The translations under genes were made by a program, and so were the position numbers. A stretch of 64,000 nt of DNA, from positions 124,001 through 188,000 of the forward strand of contig JADFDQ010000004.1 in NCBI GenBank assembly GCA_018262705.1, read 5' to 3'. Of the stretch, positions 22,917-31,047 are shown piece by piece. The notes under the pieces are model-generated. The model saw only the letters and a program-made list of their open reading frames with translations. It did no database searches and was not told the DNA's origin. The DNA is from Xanthomonas sp. (GTDB taxonomy: Bacteria; Pseudomonadota; Gammaproteobacteria; Xanthomonadales; Xanthomonadaceae). Position 1 is the first letter of the stretch. Every line of letters begins with the position of its first letter.

Positions 22917-23085
22917 GACGGCACTCCGCTGGATCGGAAACCGCTATGTCAGCACATCCCGGCGTGCGCTACAAATCGCAGCGCAGCAATTCCAGTGTTT
23001 TACCCGGGTTATTAACCATAAATGACGAAATATCGCATTTCTGAATCGAAATGCCCCTAGAATCCGATTTTCACCCCCAGCAAAA

Positions 23086-23370
23086 TCAAGGGTGCTCCGT
23101 CTCTGCGTGCACCCGCTCGCGCCGTAGCAGGTACAGCCCCACGCCCCAGACCAGGGCGGTGTATTCCAGCGGCGCGATCTGCGACGCCTCGCCGGCCCTA
23201 AACGCTTCGGTGATCGCGTACTGGCCGAACGCGCCGGCAACACCGATCGCGGCGACGATCCACAGATGCTCGCCGCGCAACGCCACCCACTCCGGCAGCG
23301 CCAGCGCGGCGAGCATCGGATACAGCGCGCGTTGCGGGTGTGGATCGGGGATGGGCGGTTTTGACGACAT
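23086..23370 (-). pseudogene. Remnant of an EamA/DMT-family transporter (C-terminal fragment)
   Basis: About 94 codons remain. The translated text WIVAAIGVAGAFGQYAITEAFRAGEASQIAPLEYTALVW, read in pieces, matches the last helices of EamA drug/metabolite transporters, where a Gly-x-x-x-Gln then Ala-x-x-x-Ala-Pro-x-x-Tyr-x-x-Leu-x-Trp pattern is typical. The normal protein is about 290 residues with ten helices; the first seven or so are missing, and no continuation is seen on either side. It is divergent from yajQ. I infer a decayed gene; expression of a short membrane peptide cannot be excluded. Confidence 0.6.
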
Positions 23371-23422
23371 CCAACCAGCATGCGGTAACCTGCCCACCCC
23401 TCACCTGCCCACGCACCTCGCC

Positions 23423-23905
23423 ATGCCCAGCTTCGACATCGTTTCGGAAGTGGATACCCACGAGCTCACCAATGCGGTGGATCAAGCCAGCCGCGAGCTG
23501 ACCACGCGCTTTGACTTCAAGGGCGTGGATGCCAAATTTCTGCGCGAGGACAACATCATCACCCAGTCCGCGCCCAGTGATTTCCAGTTGCAGCAGATGA
23601 CCGACATCCTGCGCGCGCGTCTGATTGCGCGAAAGATCGACGTGCGTTGCCTGGAGTTTGGCGACATCGACACCAACCTTGCCGGCGCGCGCCAGAAGAT
23701 CACCGTGAAGCAAGGCATCGAGCGCGAATTGGCGAAAAAAATCCAAGCCGCGCTCAAGGACGCCAAGTTGAAAGTCGATTCGCAAATCAATGGCGACAAG
23801 CTGCGCGTGACGGGCAAGAAGCGCGACGACTTGCAGGCGGCCATGGCGCTGCTGCGCGGGCAAGAGTTCGAACTGCCGCTGCAGTTCGACAACTTCAGGG
23901 AATGA
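23423..23905 (+). CDS. yajQ: YajQ family nucleotide-binding protein (cyclic-di-GMP effector in Xanthomonas)
   Basis: A 160-residue cytoplasmic protein of the UPF0234/YajQ family, two intertwined ferredoxin-like domains that bind nucleotides. The Xanthomonas homologue was reported to bind c-di-GMP and act with a transcription factor on virulence genes. Hallmarks are MPSFDIVSEVD, RFDFKGVDAKF and the C-terminal VTGKKRDDLQAAM..LPLQFDNFRE. The start at 23423 matches the universal MPSFDIVSE. It overlaps the convergent rsuA gene by 11 bases. A GGDEF enzyme is encoded elsewhere in the window, so c-di-GMP is probably made here. Confidence 0.95.
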   Translation: MPSFDIVSEVDTHELTNAVDQASRELTTRFDFKGVDAKFLREDNIITQSAPSDFQLQQMTDILRARLIARKIDVRCLEFGDIDTNLAGARQKITVKQGIERELAKKIQAALKDAKLKVDSQINGDKLRVTGKKRDDLQAAMALLRGQEFELPLQFDNFRE

Positions 23906-24614
23906 GCGCCCCATCCATCGCAAACAACCTCGCACGTGCGGCGTCATCCAACGGTATCCACTGCCCTTCCGGCAAATCTGCAAGCACCAACCCGCCGATG
24001 CGCTCGCGATGCAGCGCAGCCACGTGATTGCCCACCGCTGCGAACATCCGCCGCACTTGGTGGTAGCGGCCTTCGTGCAAGGTCAGCCGCGCCGTGCGCG
24101 CATCCAGCACTGCAAGCTCGGCCGGCAGCAGCGGTGTTTTTTCGCCTTCTAGCATCAGCGTGCCGCTGGCGAACAACGCGGCTTCATCGCCGCGCAAGTC
24201 TTGCGCCAGCGTGGCCAGATAGACTTTCGGCAATTTGGATTTTGGGGAAATAATTCGGTGCAGCAGCTGCCCGTCATCGGTCAACAACAACAGACCCGAT
24301 GTATCGCGGTCCAGCCGCCCCACGGTGGACAGCGCCGGGCTGCGCTGGCGGTAGCGGGGTGGGAATATATCGAATACCACCCGCCCCGCATCCTTGGTCG
24401 AACAGGTGACGCCGGTGGGTTTATTGAGCATCAACAACATGCCGCACGGCGGGTCCAGCGCTTGCCCGTCGATGCGAATGCTGGCGAGATCGACCGGATC
24501 ATCGGCGTACAGCACGTCGCCATCGGCGTCGGTGATGCGGCCTTCGCGAAACAGCCACTGCACGTCCTTGCGGCTGCCATAACCAAGGTTGGCGATGTGC
24601 TTGACCAGCTTCAT
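23895..24614 (-). CDS. rsuA: 16S rRNA pseudouridine(516) synthase RsuA family
   Basis: A 239-residue enzyme with a short S4 domain (MKLVKHIANLGYGSRKDV) and an RsuA-type catalytic domain: LNKPTGVTCSTKD, GRLDRDTSGLLLLTDDG with the catalytic Asp, SPKSKLPKVYLATL, and EGRYHQVRRMFAAVGNHV. These fit RsuA better than RluB/E/F because of the LRRxx-poor N-terminus and the AAVGNHV segment. The ATG overlaps the stop of the methyltransferase gene upstream as ATGA, suggesting a two-gene rRNA-modification operon. Confidence 0.88.
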   Translation of the reverse strand: MKLVKHIANLGYGSRKDVQWLFREGRITDADGDVLYADDPVDLASIRIDGQALDPPCGMLLMLNKPTGVTCSTKDAGRVVFDIFPPRYRQRSPALSTVGRLDRDTSGLLLLTDDGQLLHRIISPKSKLPKVYLATLAQDLRGDEAALFASGTLMLEGEKTPLLPAELAVLDARTARLTLHEGRYHQVRRMFAAVGNHVAALHRERIGGLVLADLPEGQWIPLDDAARARLFAMDGALIP

Positions 24615-25666
24615 GCCTTTACCGCTTCAATGATCTTGAAGCCGCCGTCTTGCGCCACGCTGCGCACCTGCGCAAAGACGCTGCCCAGCGCATCCTCGTA
24701 GGGAAGATGACGGTTGGCGACCAGCCACAAGCGGCCACCGGATTTGAGCGCTGCGCTGGCGGCGGCGATAAATGCACGACCGATGTCGGGACGATCACCG
24801 CGGCCCAAGGCATGAAAAGGCGGATTGCAGACGATGGCATCGAAACGCTCGCTCACGCCGCGTTCGACATCCTGCCAATGGCACTGCACCGGCACGCGGG
24901 CATCGGCCAGATTGCGCTGCGCCAATGTCAGCGCGCGCGCATCGGCCTCATACACATCCAGCGAGGTGATGTGCGGGCAACGCGCCAACACCTGCATCGA
25001 CAAATACCCCCAGCCCGCCCCCAAATCGGCCACCTGGCCGCGCAGCGTGGCCGGCAGCACGTTGGCCAGCATGCGCGACGCGGCATCCACGCGATCCCAG
25101 GCAAACACCCCCGGCCGCGTGTGGAACGCGCCAGCCGGCAGCTCTGCGCACGGCTGGCGACGCGGCGCATCGGCCTGCACCCATCGCGCGATTTGCGCGG
25201 CATTCAAACCCGTTTGCGGGCGCGTCCAGAACACTCGGCAGTGATACTTGCTGAGCGTACTGACGCTGTCTGCCAAGTGTTTGAGATCGGCCTCGCGTGA
25301 CTTCGCGCCCTCGTCATTACTGACTGCCGCCACCACCACGCCATCGGCGGCAACCGCCCGGCACGCCTTCGCCAACAACGCGCGCGCTTCCTCGCGCTGA
25401 CGCGGCGGCAAGACCAACACCAGCGGGTAGTGGTGTGCAGGCAAGGCATCTTCATCGAGCAGCGTGATGCCGATGCGCTCCAGCCGTGCGGCTTCCGGTT
25501 TGAACGGCTGGGTGGCTAGCAGTGCCGCGTGCGGCAACGCATGCAGCGCCGCACCTTCGCGGCCGCGCAAGAACAACACCGGCGCCTCTTGCGGCCAGTG
25601 CAGCAGGCCTTCGGCAAACGGATACAGGAGTGCGTTCAGGGTGGAATCGCTGTGCGCAGAGCTCAT
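24611..25666 (-). CDS. RsmC/RlmG-like rRNA guanine-N2 methyltransferase
   Basis: A 351-residue duplicated methyltransferase. The N-terminal half is a degenerate, non-catalytic MTase fold; the C-terminal half has the SAM-binding motif VADLGAGWGYLSMQVL and the catalytic NPPF (IVCNPPFHALG), which marks N2-guanine or N6-adenine methylation. Two halves of this size are characteristic of RsmC (16S m2G1207) and RlmG (23S m2G1835); I cannot tell these apart here. Translational coupling with rsuA favours a 16S role. The start at 25666 gives a normal-length N-terminal domain. Confidence 0.85.
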   Translation of the reverse strand: MSSAHSDSTLNALLYPFAEGLLHWPQEAPVLFLRGREGAALHALPHAALLATQPFKPEAARLERIGITLLDEDALPAHHYPLVLVLPPRQREEARALLAKACRAVAADGVVVAAVSNDEGAKSREADLKHLADSVSTLSKYHCRVFWTRPQTGLNAAQIARWVQADAPRRQPCAELPAGAFHTRPGVFAWDRVDAASRMLANVLPATLRGQVADLGAGWGYLSMQVLARCPHITSLDVYEADARALTLAQRNLADARVPVQCHWQDVERGVSERFDAIVCNPPFHALGRGDRPDIGRAFIAAASAALKSGGRLWLVANRHLPYEDALGSVFAQVRSVAQDGGFKIIEAVKA

Positions 25667-25722
25667 CTGCGTAGTTTAGGGTCTGCACGAATAAATGCCG
25701 CCGCCGGCATCGCCGCTGGACT

Positions 25723-26178
25723 TCAGGTGGTCGCGTCATTTCGCGCCCCGGTCTGCCGCCGCAACCCGCCCAGCCCCCAATTGAACAGCAGGCATAGCGC
25801 CACCGCCGCGCACCAGCCCAGTGCGTCACCACCACCGGGCAATGCCACACTCAGACCGGCCACCCAACCACGGCCATACCAAGCCACCACCACCGCCGCC
25901 GACAGTGCGAACACCACCAGCAGCCCGTGCTGCAAGCGTTGTTCCAGCACGCTGGAGGCTTGCTGCCGGGCGCGTGCCAACGTCGCCATCTGCGCCGCAA
26001 AATCGACAGGCAAGTCCACTGGCGGTGCGTGGCGCAAGGCACTGGCGATGCGCAGGTCGCCGGCATCGGCGGCGGGATCGCCCCGGCGTGCGGCTTCCTG
26101 TGCTTGCCAGCGCTGCGCATCGATACCGTCCCCATTGCAGTCGCGCGGGTGGGCAGGCGTGTGGTCGTGGATGTTCAT
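25723..26178 (-). CDS. Two-helix membrane protein, probable anti-sigma partner
   Basis: A 151-residue protein: a soluble N-terminal half (His/Asp-rich start, then PVDLPVDFAAQMATLARARQQA) and two hydrophobic segments (LLVVFALSAAVVVAWYG and ALGWCAAVALCLLFNWGL). It starts inside the stop of the ECF sigma factor gene (ATGA). That arrangement, and a cytoplasmic helical segment before membrane helices, suggests an anti-sigma factor. No zinc-finger HxxxCxxC motif is visible, so the assignment is contextual. Confidence 0.7.
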   Translation of the reverse strand: MNIHDHTPAHPRDCNGDGIDAQRWQAQEAARRGDPAADAGDLRIASALRHAPPVDLPVDFAAQMATLARARQQASSVLEQRLQHGLLVVFALSAAVVVAWYGRGWVAGLSVALPGGGDALGWCAAVALCLLFNWGLGGLRRQTGARNDATT

Positions 26179-26804
26179 GCGGCAACTCCGAGGTGTTCAA
26201 CCAGCAATTTGCGCAATTGATTGCGGCTGCGAAACAGATGGCTTTTGATCGTCCCTTCGGCCAGGCTTGTGATCAAGGCAATCTCGCTGATCGGCAATTC
26301 TTCCAGGTGATACAGGGTCAAGAGTGTGCGCTGCAGCGGCGGCAGGCGCTCGATCGCGGCATGCAGTTCGCGCTCGGCTTCGGCACCGGCGAAGGTGGCG
26401 ACAAGATCGAACCCATCGCCGATGTTGTCGAGCAAGGACAGCCCATCGTCATCGCCGGCCGGTTCGGCCAGCAGGATCCGCTTGCGCTCCAGATGGCGCT
26501 TGGCCACCGCATATGCCACCTGCCCGATCCACGATTTCAGTGGGCTATCGAAACGGTACTGATGCAAGTAGCGATGCACGCGCAGGAAAGTGTCCTGGCA
26601 CAGCTCGCGGGTGTCTTCCGGATGCCGCACCATGCGTTGGATCACGTGCCAACACAGCCCTTGGTAGTCGCGCACCAATTGCTCGAACGCACCGGTGCGG
26701 CGGGCGAGTACGGCTTCGACGAGGGCGCGATCGGCTTCCATCCCACACTGGATACGCCGAAGGCGGGTTTGGTTGCAATCGGTTTCAAAAGAATTGTCGC
26801 TCAT
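26175..26804 (-). CDS. ECF-family RNA polymerase sigma factor
   Basis: A 209-residue group 4 sigma factor. Region 2 spans roughly residues 40-110 (VRDYQGLCWHVIQRMVRHPEDTRELCQDTFLRVHR then SWIGQVAYAVAKRHLERKR in pieces), and region 4 spans about 150-205 (LPPLQRTLLTLYHLEELPIS, EIALITSLAEGTIKSHLFRSRNQL as a helix-turn-helix). Region 3 is absent, as in ECF factors. The ATG at 26804 is used; a GTG one codon upstream and ATG 26741 are alternatives. It is coupled to the membrane protein gene downstream and divergent from 26885, which may be a target. Confidence 0.9.
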   Translation of the reverse strand: MSDNSFETDCNQTRLRRIQCGMEADRALVEAVLARRTGAFEQLVRDYQGLCWHVIQRMVRHPEDTRELCQDTFLRVHRYLHQYRFDSPLKSWIGQVAYAVAKRHLERKRILLAEPAGDDDGLSLLDNIGDGFDLVATFAGAEAERELHAAIERLPPLQRTLLTLYHLEELPISEIALITSLAEGTIKSHLFRSRNQLRKLLVEHLGVAA

Positions 26805-26884
26805 CACTGCAACCGGCTGCGGCCCGGCCGTATCTCTTGCAGCGAACGGCCACTGCGGCCGCCCACCCCTTACAGGAGACCGTC

Positions 26885-27211
26885 ATGGATTACGCATTGC
26901 TCGTACCAATCACCTTGTTCCTCTGCATCACTTATGCGATCAAAGCCGTGGTGGATTCCCGCGTGCGCAAGCAACTGGTCGCCAGCAACGGCGATCCGTC
27001 GTTGGTGCGCAGCATTCTGGAAGGCGATGAAACCGCTCGCCGCTTGGCATCGCTGCGCTGGGGCATCACCTTGCTGGCGCTGGCGCTGGGTTTTGGCATC
27101 GTGGAGCTGCGCGGCTGGCAGGAAATCACCCCCGGCGTGATCGCGGTGCTGGTGGGCGCGCTGGGGCTGGGCAATCTGGCCTTCTTCGCGGTGTCGCGCA
27201 AACTGCGCTGA
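26885..27211 (+). CDS. Small membrane protein of unknown function
   Basis: A 108-residue protein with three hydrophobic segments (ALLVPITLFLCITYAIKAVV, WGITLLALALGFGIVEL and ITPGVIAVLVGALGLGNLAFFAV) and a cytoplasmic charged loop (RVRKQLVASNGDPSLVRSILEGDETARR). AGGAG lies seven bases before the ATG. It is transcribed divergently from the ECF sigma/anti-sigma pair across an 80-base spacer; by analogy with similar arrangements it could be regulated by that sigma factor. No family is recognised with confidence. Confidence 0.75.
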   Translation: MDYALLVPITLFLCITYAIKAVVDSRVRKQLVASNGDPSLVRSILEGDETARRLASLRWGITLLALALGFGIVELRGWQEITPGVIAVLVGALGLGNLAFFAVSRKLR

Positions 27212-27256
27212 GCCGCACCGGGTATGCTGTCGGCCCCGAACGCCGGCAGCATGGCC

Positions 27257-27529
27257 ATGTCCGATACCAATACCCCGCCCGACCGCCTGTCCAATGACGC
27301 GCGCAGCAAATTTCACGACGCCGCGTTGCTGGAGCGCGGGATCGGCATCCGTTTCAATGGCGCCGAGCGCACCAATGTCGAGGAGTACTGCATCAGCGAA
27401 GGCTGGATCCGCGTGCAGGCGGGGCGCTCACTGGACCGCCGTGGCATGCCGATGACGCTCAAGATCAGAGGCAAAGTCGAAGCATGGTTCAAAGATGCCG
27501 AAGAAGAAAACGAAACGCCGGCTGACTGA
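27257..27529 (+). CDS. DUF3297 family protein
   Basis: A 90-residue cytoplasmic protein of the small DUF3297 family. Its family-like text is the PDRLSNDARSKFHDAALLERG start, IGIRFNGAERTNVEEYCISEGW in the middle, and RSLDRRGMPMTLKIRGKVEAWF at the end. Function is unknown. The start at 27257 is preferred; ATG at 27251 is two codons upstream and also possible. It follows the small membrane protein gene by 45 bases on the same strand. Confidence 0.85.
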   Translation: MSDTNTPPDRLSNDARSKFHDAALLERGIGIRFNGAERTNVEEYCISEGWIRVQAGRSLDRRGMPMTLKIRGKVEAWFKDAEEENETPAD

Positions 27530-27601
27530 ACCGGCAGCGTTCAGCCTGCGGTGCGCAATCGCTCGGCACACTGTCGCCAGTCCCCATTCGCGAGGTGCGT
27601 C

Positions 27602-28159
27602 ATGTCGATCCGGTTGCCTCGTTTCTTGCTGGCCCTGATCCTGGCCGCTGGCACCGCCTGCGCCGGCACGGCGGGGATGCTCGCCCCCGATGCTGCGCGC
27701 GCCCTGCCCGGCAACGATCCGGTCAGCGTGTCCTGGAGCGACCCGTCGAAGTTCACCGAATTCACCACGAGCGGCAATCCGCGGGCTTCGGCGCAGGGCG
27801 ACTGGCTGGTCCAGCTGGCAACCTACATGCGCAAGCAGGCCGACAAACGGCTGGAGCCGGGCAACCGCCTCGAACTTACCATTCTCGACATCCAGCGCGC
27901 CGGACGCTACGAGCCGTGGCGCGGGCTTTCCAGCCAGGACATGCGGGTGATCCGCATGAACTATCCGCCGTTCATGGTGGTGAAATTCCGCGAGCTCGAT
28001 GCCAATGGCAAGGTGGTTGCCGAGGGCGAGCGCAGGATCACCGATCCGTCCTTCATGGTCGGCTCCAGCACCATCAACGACACCGATCCGCTGCGCTACG
28101 AGAAGCGCATGATCGACAGCTGGCTGCGGCGGGAATTTATCCGCGCCGCCGCACGTTGA
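27602..28159 (+). CDS. DUF3016 family exported protein
   Basis: A 185-residue exported protein with a signal peptide (MSIRLPRFLLALILAAGTAC, where Cys20 might serve as a weak lipobox). The mature region has DUF3016 features: VSVSWSDPSKFTEF, EPGNRLELTILDIQRAGRYEPW, RVIRMNYPPFMVVKFRELD and a C-terminal RYEKRMIDSWLRREF. In the family this is a small beta-rich periplasmic domain of unknown function. GAGGTG precedes the ATG at good spacing. A hairpin at 28182-28212 follows. Confidence 0.85.
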   Translation: MSIRLPRFLLALILAAGTACAGTAGMLAPDAARALPGNDPVSVSWSDPSKFTEFTTSGNPRASAQGDWLVQLATYMRKQADKRLEPGNRLELTILDIQRAGRYEPWRGLSSQDMRVIRMNYPPFMVVKFRELDANGKVVAEGERRITDPSFMVGSSTINDTDPLRYEKRMIDSWLRREFIRAAAR

Positions 28160-28181
28160 GTTGATCCAACATTGCGACGAC

Positions 28182-28212
28182 AAGGCCACCTGCGGGTGGC
28201 TTCGTTGTTTCG
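28182..28212 (+). terminator. Terminator after the DUF3016 gene
   Basis: GCCACC (28185-28190) pairs with GGTGGC (28195-28200) across TGCG, followed by TTCGTTGTTT. Position and T-rich tail suggest an intrinsic terminator. Confidence 0.6.
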
Positions 28213-28337
28213 TGGCCACAGGTCATGCCCATGCGACCCGCTTTCATCGGCGGTAGCTGGGGCTTTGTCGCAACCCGACTTCCCCCGTGGGTTTGCGCGA
28301 CTATGCTCACTGCCATTGCCCCAAGCCTGCCACCACC

Positions 28338-29585
28338 ATGTTCAAGCGCCTGTTCTTCCTCCTGCGCATCGCCACTGCCTGGGGCCTGGCGGTCTCACTG
28401 GCCATCGGCCTGTATTCCAGCCTGCCGCTGATCGGTGACTTCGAGCTGCCGGCGCTGCTGTTCGGCTTCGGCACCATGGCGCTGGTGATCGCCGGCGCGT
28501 TCTCGCACTTGCATCGGGTCCGACTGGTCGCCGGTCGGATCGACAACGAAACGCTCGACAACCGCCAGAAGCGGCTGATCGAAATTCCGCTGGAAGCGGG
28601 CGAAGCCTTCGATCTGGTCGAAGCCGCGATCCGCGAGCTTCCTGGCGTGTCGGACGTTCGCAGCGCGCGCGACAGCCTGCAAGTGCGCGCCAAGGTGACC
28701 CGCCCGCACCTGTATGGCGAACCGCCGCTGCGGCGCTGGAACCCACTGCTGTGGTTCGCGCCGGAGCACAACCAGTTGCAGGCCACGGTGCTGCCTGCCG
28801 GCGACAGTGGCCGCGTCACCCTGATCTGCGAACCGGAAAGCCCGGCGTGGAGTGACTGGTTCCTGGTCGACGACGGCACCAATTTCGAGAACGCCGAGGC
28901 CATCTCACGCGCGATCACCCGTCGCATCGGCGAGCGTCGCCGCAGCGAACAGGCCAACGCGACGCAGACCGCCACCGAAAAGGAACTCAGCGAAGCCAAG
29001 CTGCACCTGCTGCACGCCCAGGTCGAGCCGCACTTTCTTTACAACACCCTGGCCAGCGCACAGCTGCTGACCCGCAGCGACCCGGCTCGCGCCGAGGCCA
29101 TGCTCGGCCATCTGATCCAGTACCTGCGCCGTTCGCTGCCCAACGCCGAGGACGAGATGTCCACCCTCGGCACCGAGCTGGAACGGGCGCTGGCCTATCT
29201 GGAAATCCTGAAGATCCGCATGGGCGATCGTCTCGAAGTGCAGACCGGCATCCCCGAAGATCTGCGGGCAACGCCGCTGCCGGCAATGATGTTGCAGACT
29301 CTGGTGGAAAACGCGATCAAGCACGGCCTCGAGCCGCGTACCGGCGGCGGCACGATCTGGCTGCGCGCACGTCGCGACGGTGCCGACGTGGCAGTGACGG
29401 TGGCCGACGACGGCGTTGGCTTCAACAGCAAGACCAGCGGCACCGGGATCGGCCTGAAGAACGTGCGTGAACGCTTGCGCCTGCGCTACAACGGCGCAGC
29501 TACCCTGTCGGTGGCGGCCAACTTCCCGCGCGGCGTCGCCGCCACCTTGATCGTCCCGGCCCCTGGAGCATCCGACCATGAATGA
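28338..29585 (+). CDS. LytS/YehU-type sensor histidine kinase
   Basis: A 415-residue membrane kinase. Two N-terminal helices (residues about 10-28 and 38-57) are followed by an unusual soluble region of about 150 residues and a coiled linker (RRRSEQANATQTATEKELSEA). The His_kinase domain has phospho-acceptor His232 in VEPHFLYNTLAS and an ATPase domain with LQTLVENAIKHGLEPR (N box), VADDGVG and GIGLKNVRERL. The DNA region for its stop overlaps the response-regulator start by 8 bases, so the two form a two-component pair. The signal is unknown. Confidence 0.92.
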   Translation: MFKRLFFLLRIATAWGLAVSLAIGLYSSLPLIGDFELPALLFGFGTMALVIAGAFSHLHRVRLVAGRIDNETLDNRQKRLIEIPLEAGEAFDLVEAAIRELPGVSDVRSARDSLQVRAKVTRPHLYGEPPLRRWNPLLWFAPEHNQLQATVLPAGDSGRVTLICEPESPAWSDWFLVDDGTNFENAEAISRAITRRIGERRRSEQANATQTATEKELSEAKLHLLHAQVEPHFLYNTLASAQLLTRSDPARAEAMLGHLIQYLRRSLPNAEDEMSTLGTELERALAYLEILKIRMGDRLEVQTGIPEDLRATPLPAMMLQTLVENAIKHGLEPRTGGGTIWLRARRDGADVAVTVADDGVGFNSKTSGTGIGLKNVRERLRLRYNGAATLSVAANFPRGVAATLIVPAPGASDHE

Positions 29586-30351
29586 CACCGCCACCTGCAT
29601 CGTCGCCGAGGACGAAGCCCTGTTGCGGCAGGCGCTGGTGGCCGAGCTTGCGCGGGCCTGGCCTGCGCTGCGAATCGTCGCCGAATGCGAGGACGGCGCC
29701 AGCGCGGTGGACGCACTGGCCGAACACCAGCCCGACGTCGCCTTCCTCGACATCCGCATGCCCGGCCTGACCGGCCTGGAGGTCGCCGCCGCCGCCGCCG
29801 AAGCCAGCCCGCGCACCCGCATCGTGTTCGTCACCGCTTACGACCAATACGCCATCGACGCCTTCGATCGTGGCGCGATTGATTACCTGCTCAAGCCGGT
29901 CAAGCCGGAACGCTTGGACGCCACCGTCGCCCGCCTGCAAGCCCGCGACGCACTGCCGGATGCGGTTGCGCTGGCGGCCTTGCTCGACAAATTGGGCGCG
30001 TTGCCGCAGCAGGCTACGGCTGACGAACCGCTGACCTGGCTGACCGCCAGCGCCGGTCGCGAAACCCGGCTGATCCTGATCGATGACGTGCTGTATTTCC
30101 GCGCCGAGCAGAAATACACCACGGTGATGACCGCCGACGGCGAAGCGCTGCTGCGCAGCTCCCTGCGCGAATTATTGCCACGACTGGATGGCAACACCTT
30201 CAAGCAGATCCATCGTTCCACCATCGTCAATATCAAGGCCATCGCCGGGATCACCCGTGACGACAGCGGGCGCGGCACGGTGCGGCTCAAGCAGCGTCCG
30301 GAAACCCTGACGGTTAGCCAGCCGTTCATGACCTTGTTCAAGCACATGTGA
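29578..30351 (+). CDS. LytTR-family response regulator
   Basis: A 257-residue DNA-binding regulator. The receiver domain (residues 1-120) has acidic pocket E11/D12, phospho-acceptor Asp58 in FLDIRMPG, and Lys in YLLKPVKPE. The LytTR DNA-binding domain (about 155-255) shows DDVLYFRAEQKYTTVMT, FKQIHRSTIVNI and the terminal LTVSQPFMTLFKHM. LytTR proteins bind direct repeats about 21 bases apart. It is translationally coupled to the upstream LytS-like kinase, matching the AlgR-like AlgZ/AlgR arrangement in Pseudomonas, which is the closest well-known analogue by architecture. Confidence 0.93.
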   Translation: MNDTATCIVAEDEALLRQALVAELARAWPALRIVAECEDGASAVDALAEHQPDVAFLDIRMPGLTGLEVAAAAAEASPRTRIVFVTAYDQYAIDAFDRGAIDYLLKPVKPERLDATVARLQARDALPDAVALAALLDKLGALPQQATADEPLTWLTASAGRETRLILIDDVLYFRAEQKYTTVMTADGEALLRSSLRELLPRLDGNTFKQIHRSTIVNIKAIAGITRDDSGRGTVRLKQRPETLTVSQPFMTLFKHM

Positions 30352-30411
30352 AACTTTCATCGCTGCCTGAGCGCATGCGCCGCTGTCTTGTTTCGCCGTT
30401 GCCATGGCTCA

Positions 30412-30753
30412 ATGAGCTGCCTCGCCTGTGCGTGGCTGGCGCGCCAGTCGAATGACGGCATCCTCGGGTTGCCGTTCGGGGACTTGGTGCACGGGCCGTT
30501 AGCGCTGCTGGATTGGCCGGAGTCGGTACGCAGCGAGATCAGACTCCATCGGCTGTCACTCCACGGTGACCGGCTGGTGGCCGGTCTCGAAGTGCTGCAT
30601 CCCCGGCGAATTTCGCTGGATGCAGCCTTCGAGACTTCCATTCCGGAGTTTGCCGCCGCGGCCGCTGCAAGCACGATTCAGCGACAGCAGAACTGCGAAC
30701 GCTGGCCGGTGAGGCCGTCTCGAGCATTGGCATATCCGCTGCTGTGGCCATAG
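30412..30753 (+). CDS. Hypothetical protein, possibly a decayed gene
   Basis: An open frame of about 113 codons with moderately high GC at third positions and protein-like text (GILGLPFGDLVHGPLALLDW, VRSEIRLHRLSLHGDRLVAG). The C-terminal 25 residues look random, and they overlap the opposite-strand small gene at 30678-30872. No ribosome-binding site is obvious, and the start could also be the TTG at 30388. It may be a truncated remnant whose original 3' end is lost. No family is recognised. Confidence 0.3.
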   Translation: MSCLACAWLARQSNDGILGLPFGDLVHGPLALLDWPESVRSEIRLHRLSLHGDRLVAGLEVLHPRRISLDAAFETSIPEFAAAAAASTIQRQQNCERWPVRPSRALAYPLLWP

Positions 30754-30872
30754 CCGAGGCCAAACACACGCTGGCCGTCGATGCTGGGAAGGAAGGAATC
30801 GGGGCGGTTGCGCAGCCGTTGCCGGGTCAGTTCGGTGCGGGACTTCGTGCGGGTCTGGGTCTGGACGTTCAT
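30678..30872 (-). CDS. Small basic hypothetical protein
   Basis: A 64-residue protein: a Thr/Arg/Gln-rich start (MNVQTQTRTKSRTELTRQRL), then DSFLPSIDGQRVFGLGYGHSSGY, which reads like a conserved short domain, and a less ordered tail. GGAG lies six bases before the ATG at 30872, and a plausible promoter/operator region rich in GTAGTA repeats lies just upstream (30885-30925). No function is suggested. Overlap with a possible opposite-strand frame leaves some doubt. Confidence 0.5.
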   Translation of the reverse strand: MNVQTQTRTKSRTELTRQRLRNRPDSFLPSIDGQRVFGLGYGHSSGYANARDGLTGQRSQFCCR

Positions 30873-30884
30873 GGCGATCTCCGT

Positions 30885-30922
30885 TTGTTGTGGTGTGGTA
30901 GTAATGTAGTACACCACACACA
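30885..30922. promoter_or_regulatory. Possible operator with GTGGT/ACCAC dyad
   Basis: A direct repeat GTAGTA-AT-GTAGTA (30898-30911) is framed by GTGGT and ACCAC, just upstream of the small gene at 30678-30872. On the minus strand TTGCTG precedes it, giving a weak promoter candidate. This pattern resembles GntR-type operators, but the assignment is speculative. Confidence 0.3.
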
Positions 30923-31047
30923 GCAATCACCCTGCCAGAAGTCACGATTCTTGATTTTAACGCAATCTGTTCATTCGACATTCATAATTTAGCCGGCCTG
31001 AGGTCTGGATCGCCCCTCGCTGCGTCACTCCCGGTTTTCGGTCTTGC

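Noticed and set aside
22990-23050. GAAAT/ATTTC dyad and AT-rich stretch upstream of aceF as a PdhR-type operator
   Set aside because: It does not match the known PdhR consensus and no clear promoter hexamers align with it.
26318-26512. Small minus-strand frame inside the sigma factor gene
   Set aside because: A shadow frame of the ECF sigma factor with Ser/Pro/Arg bias.
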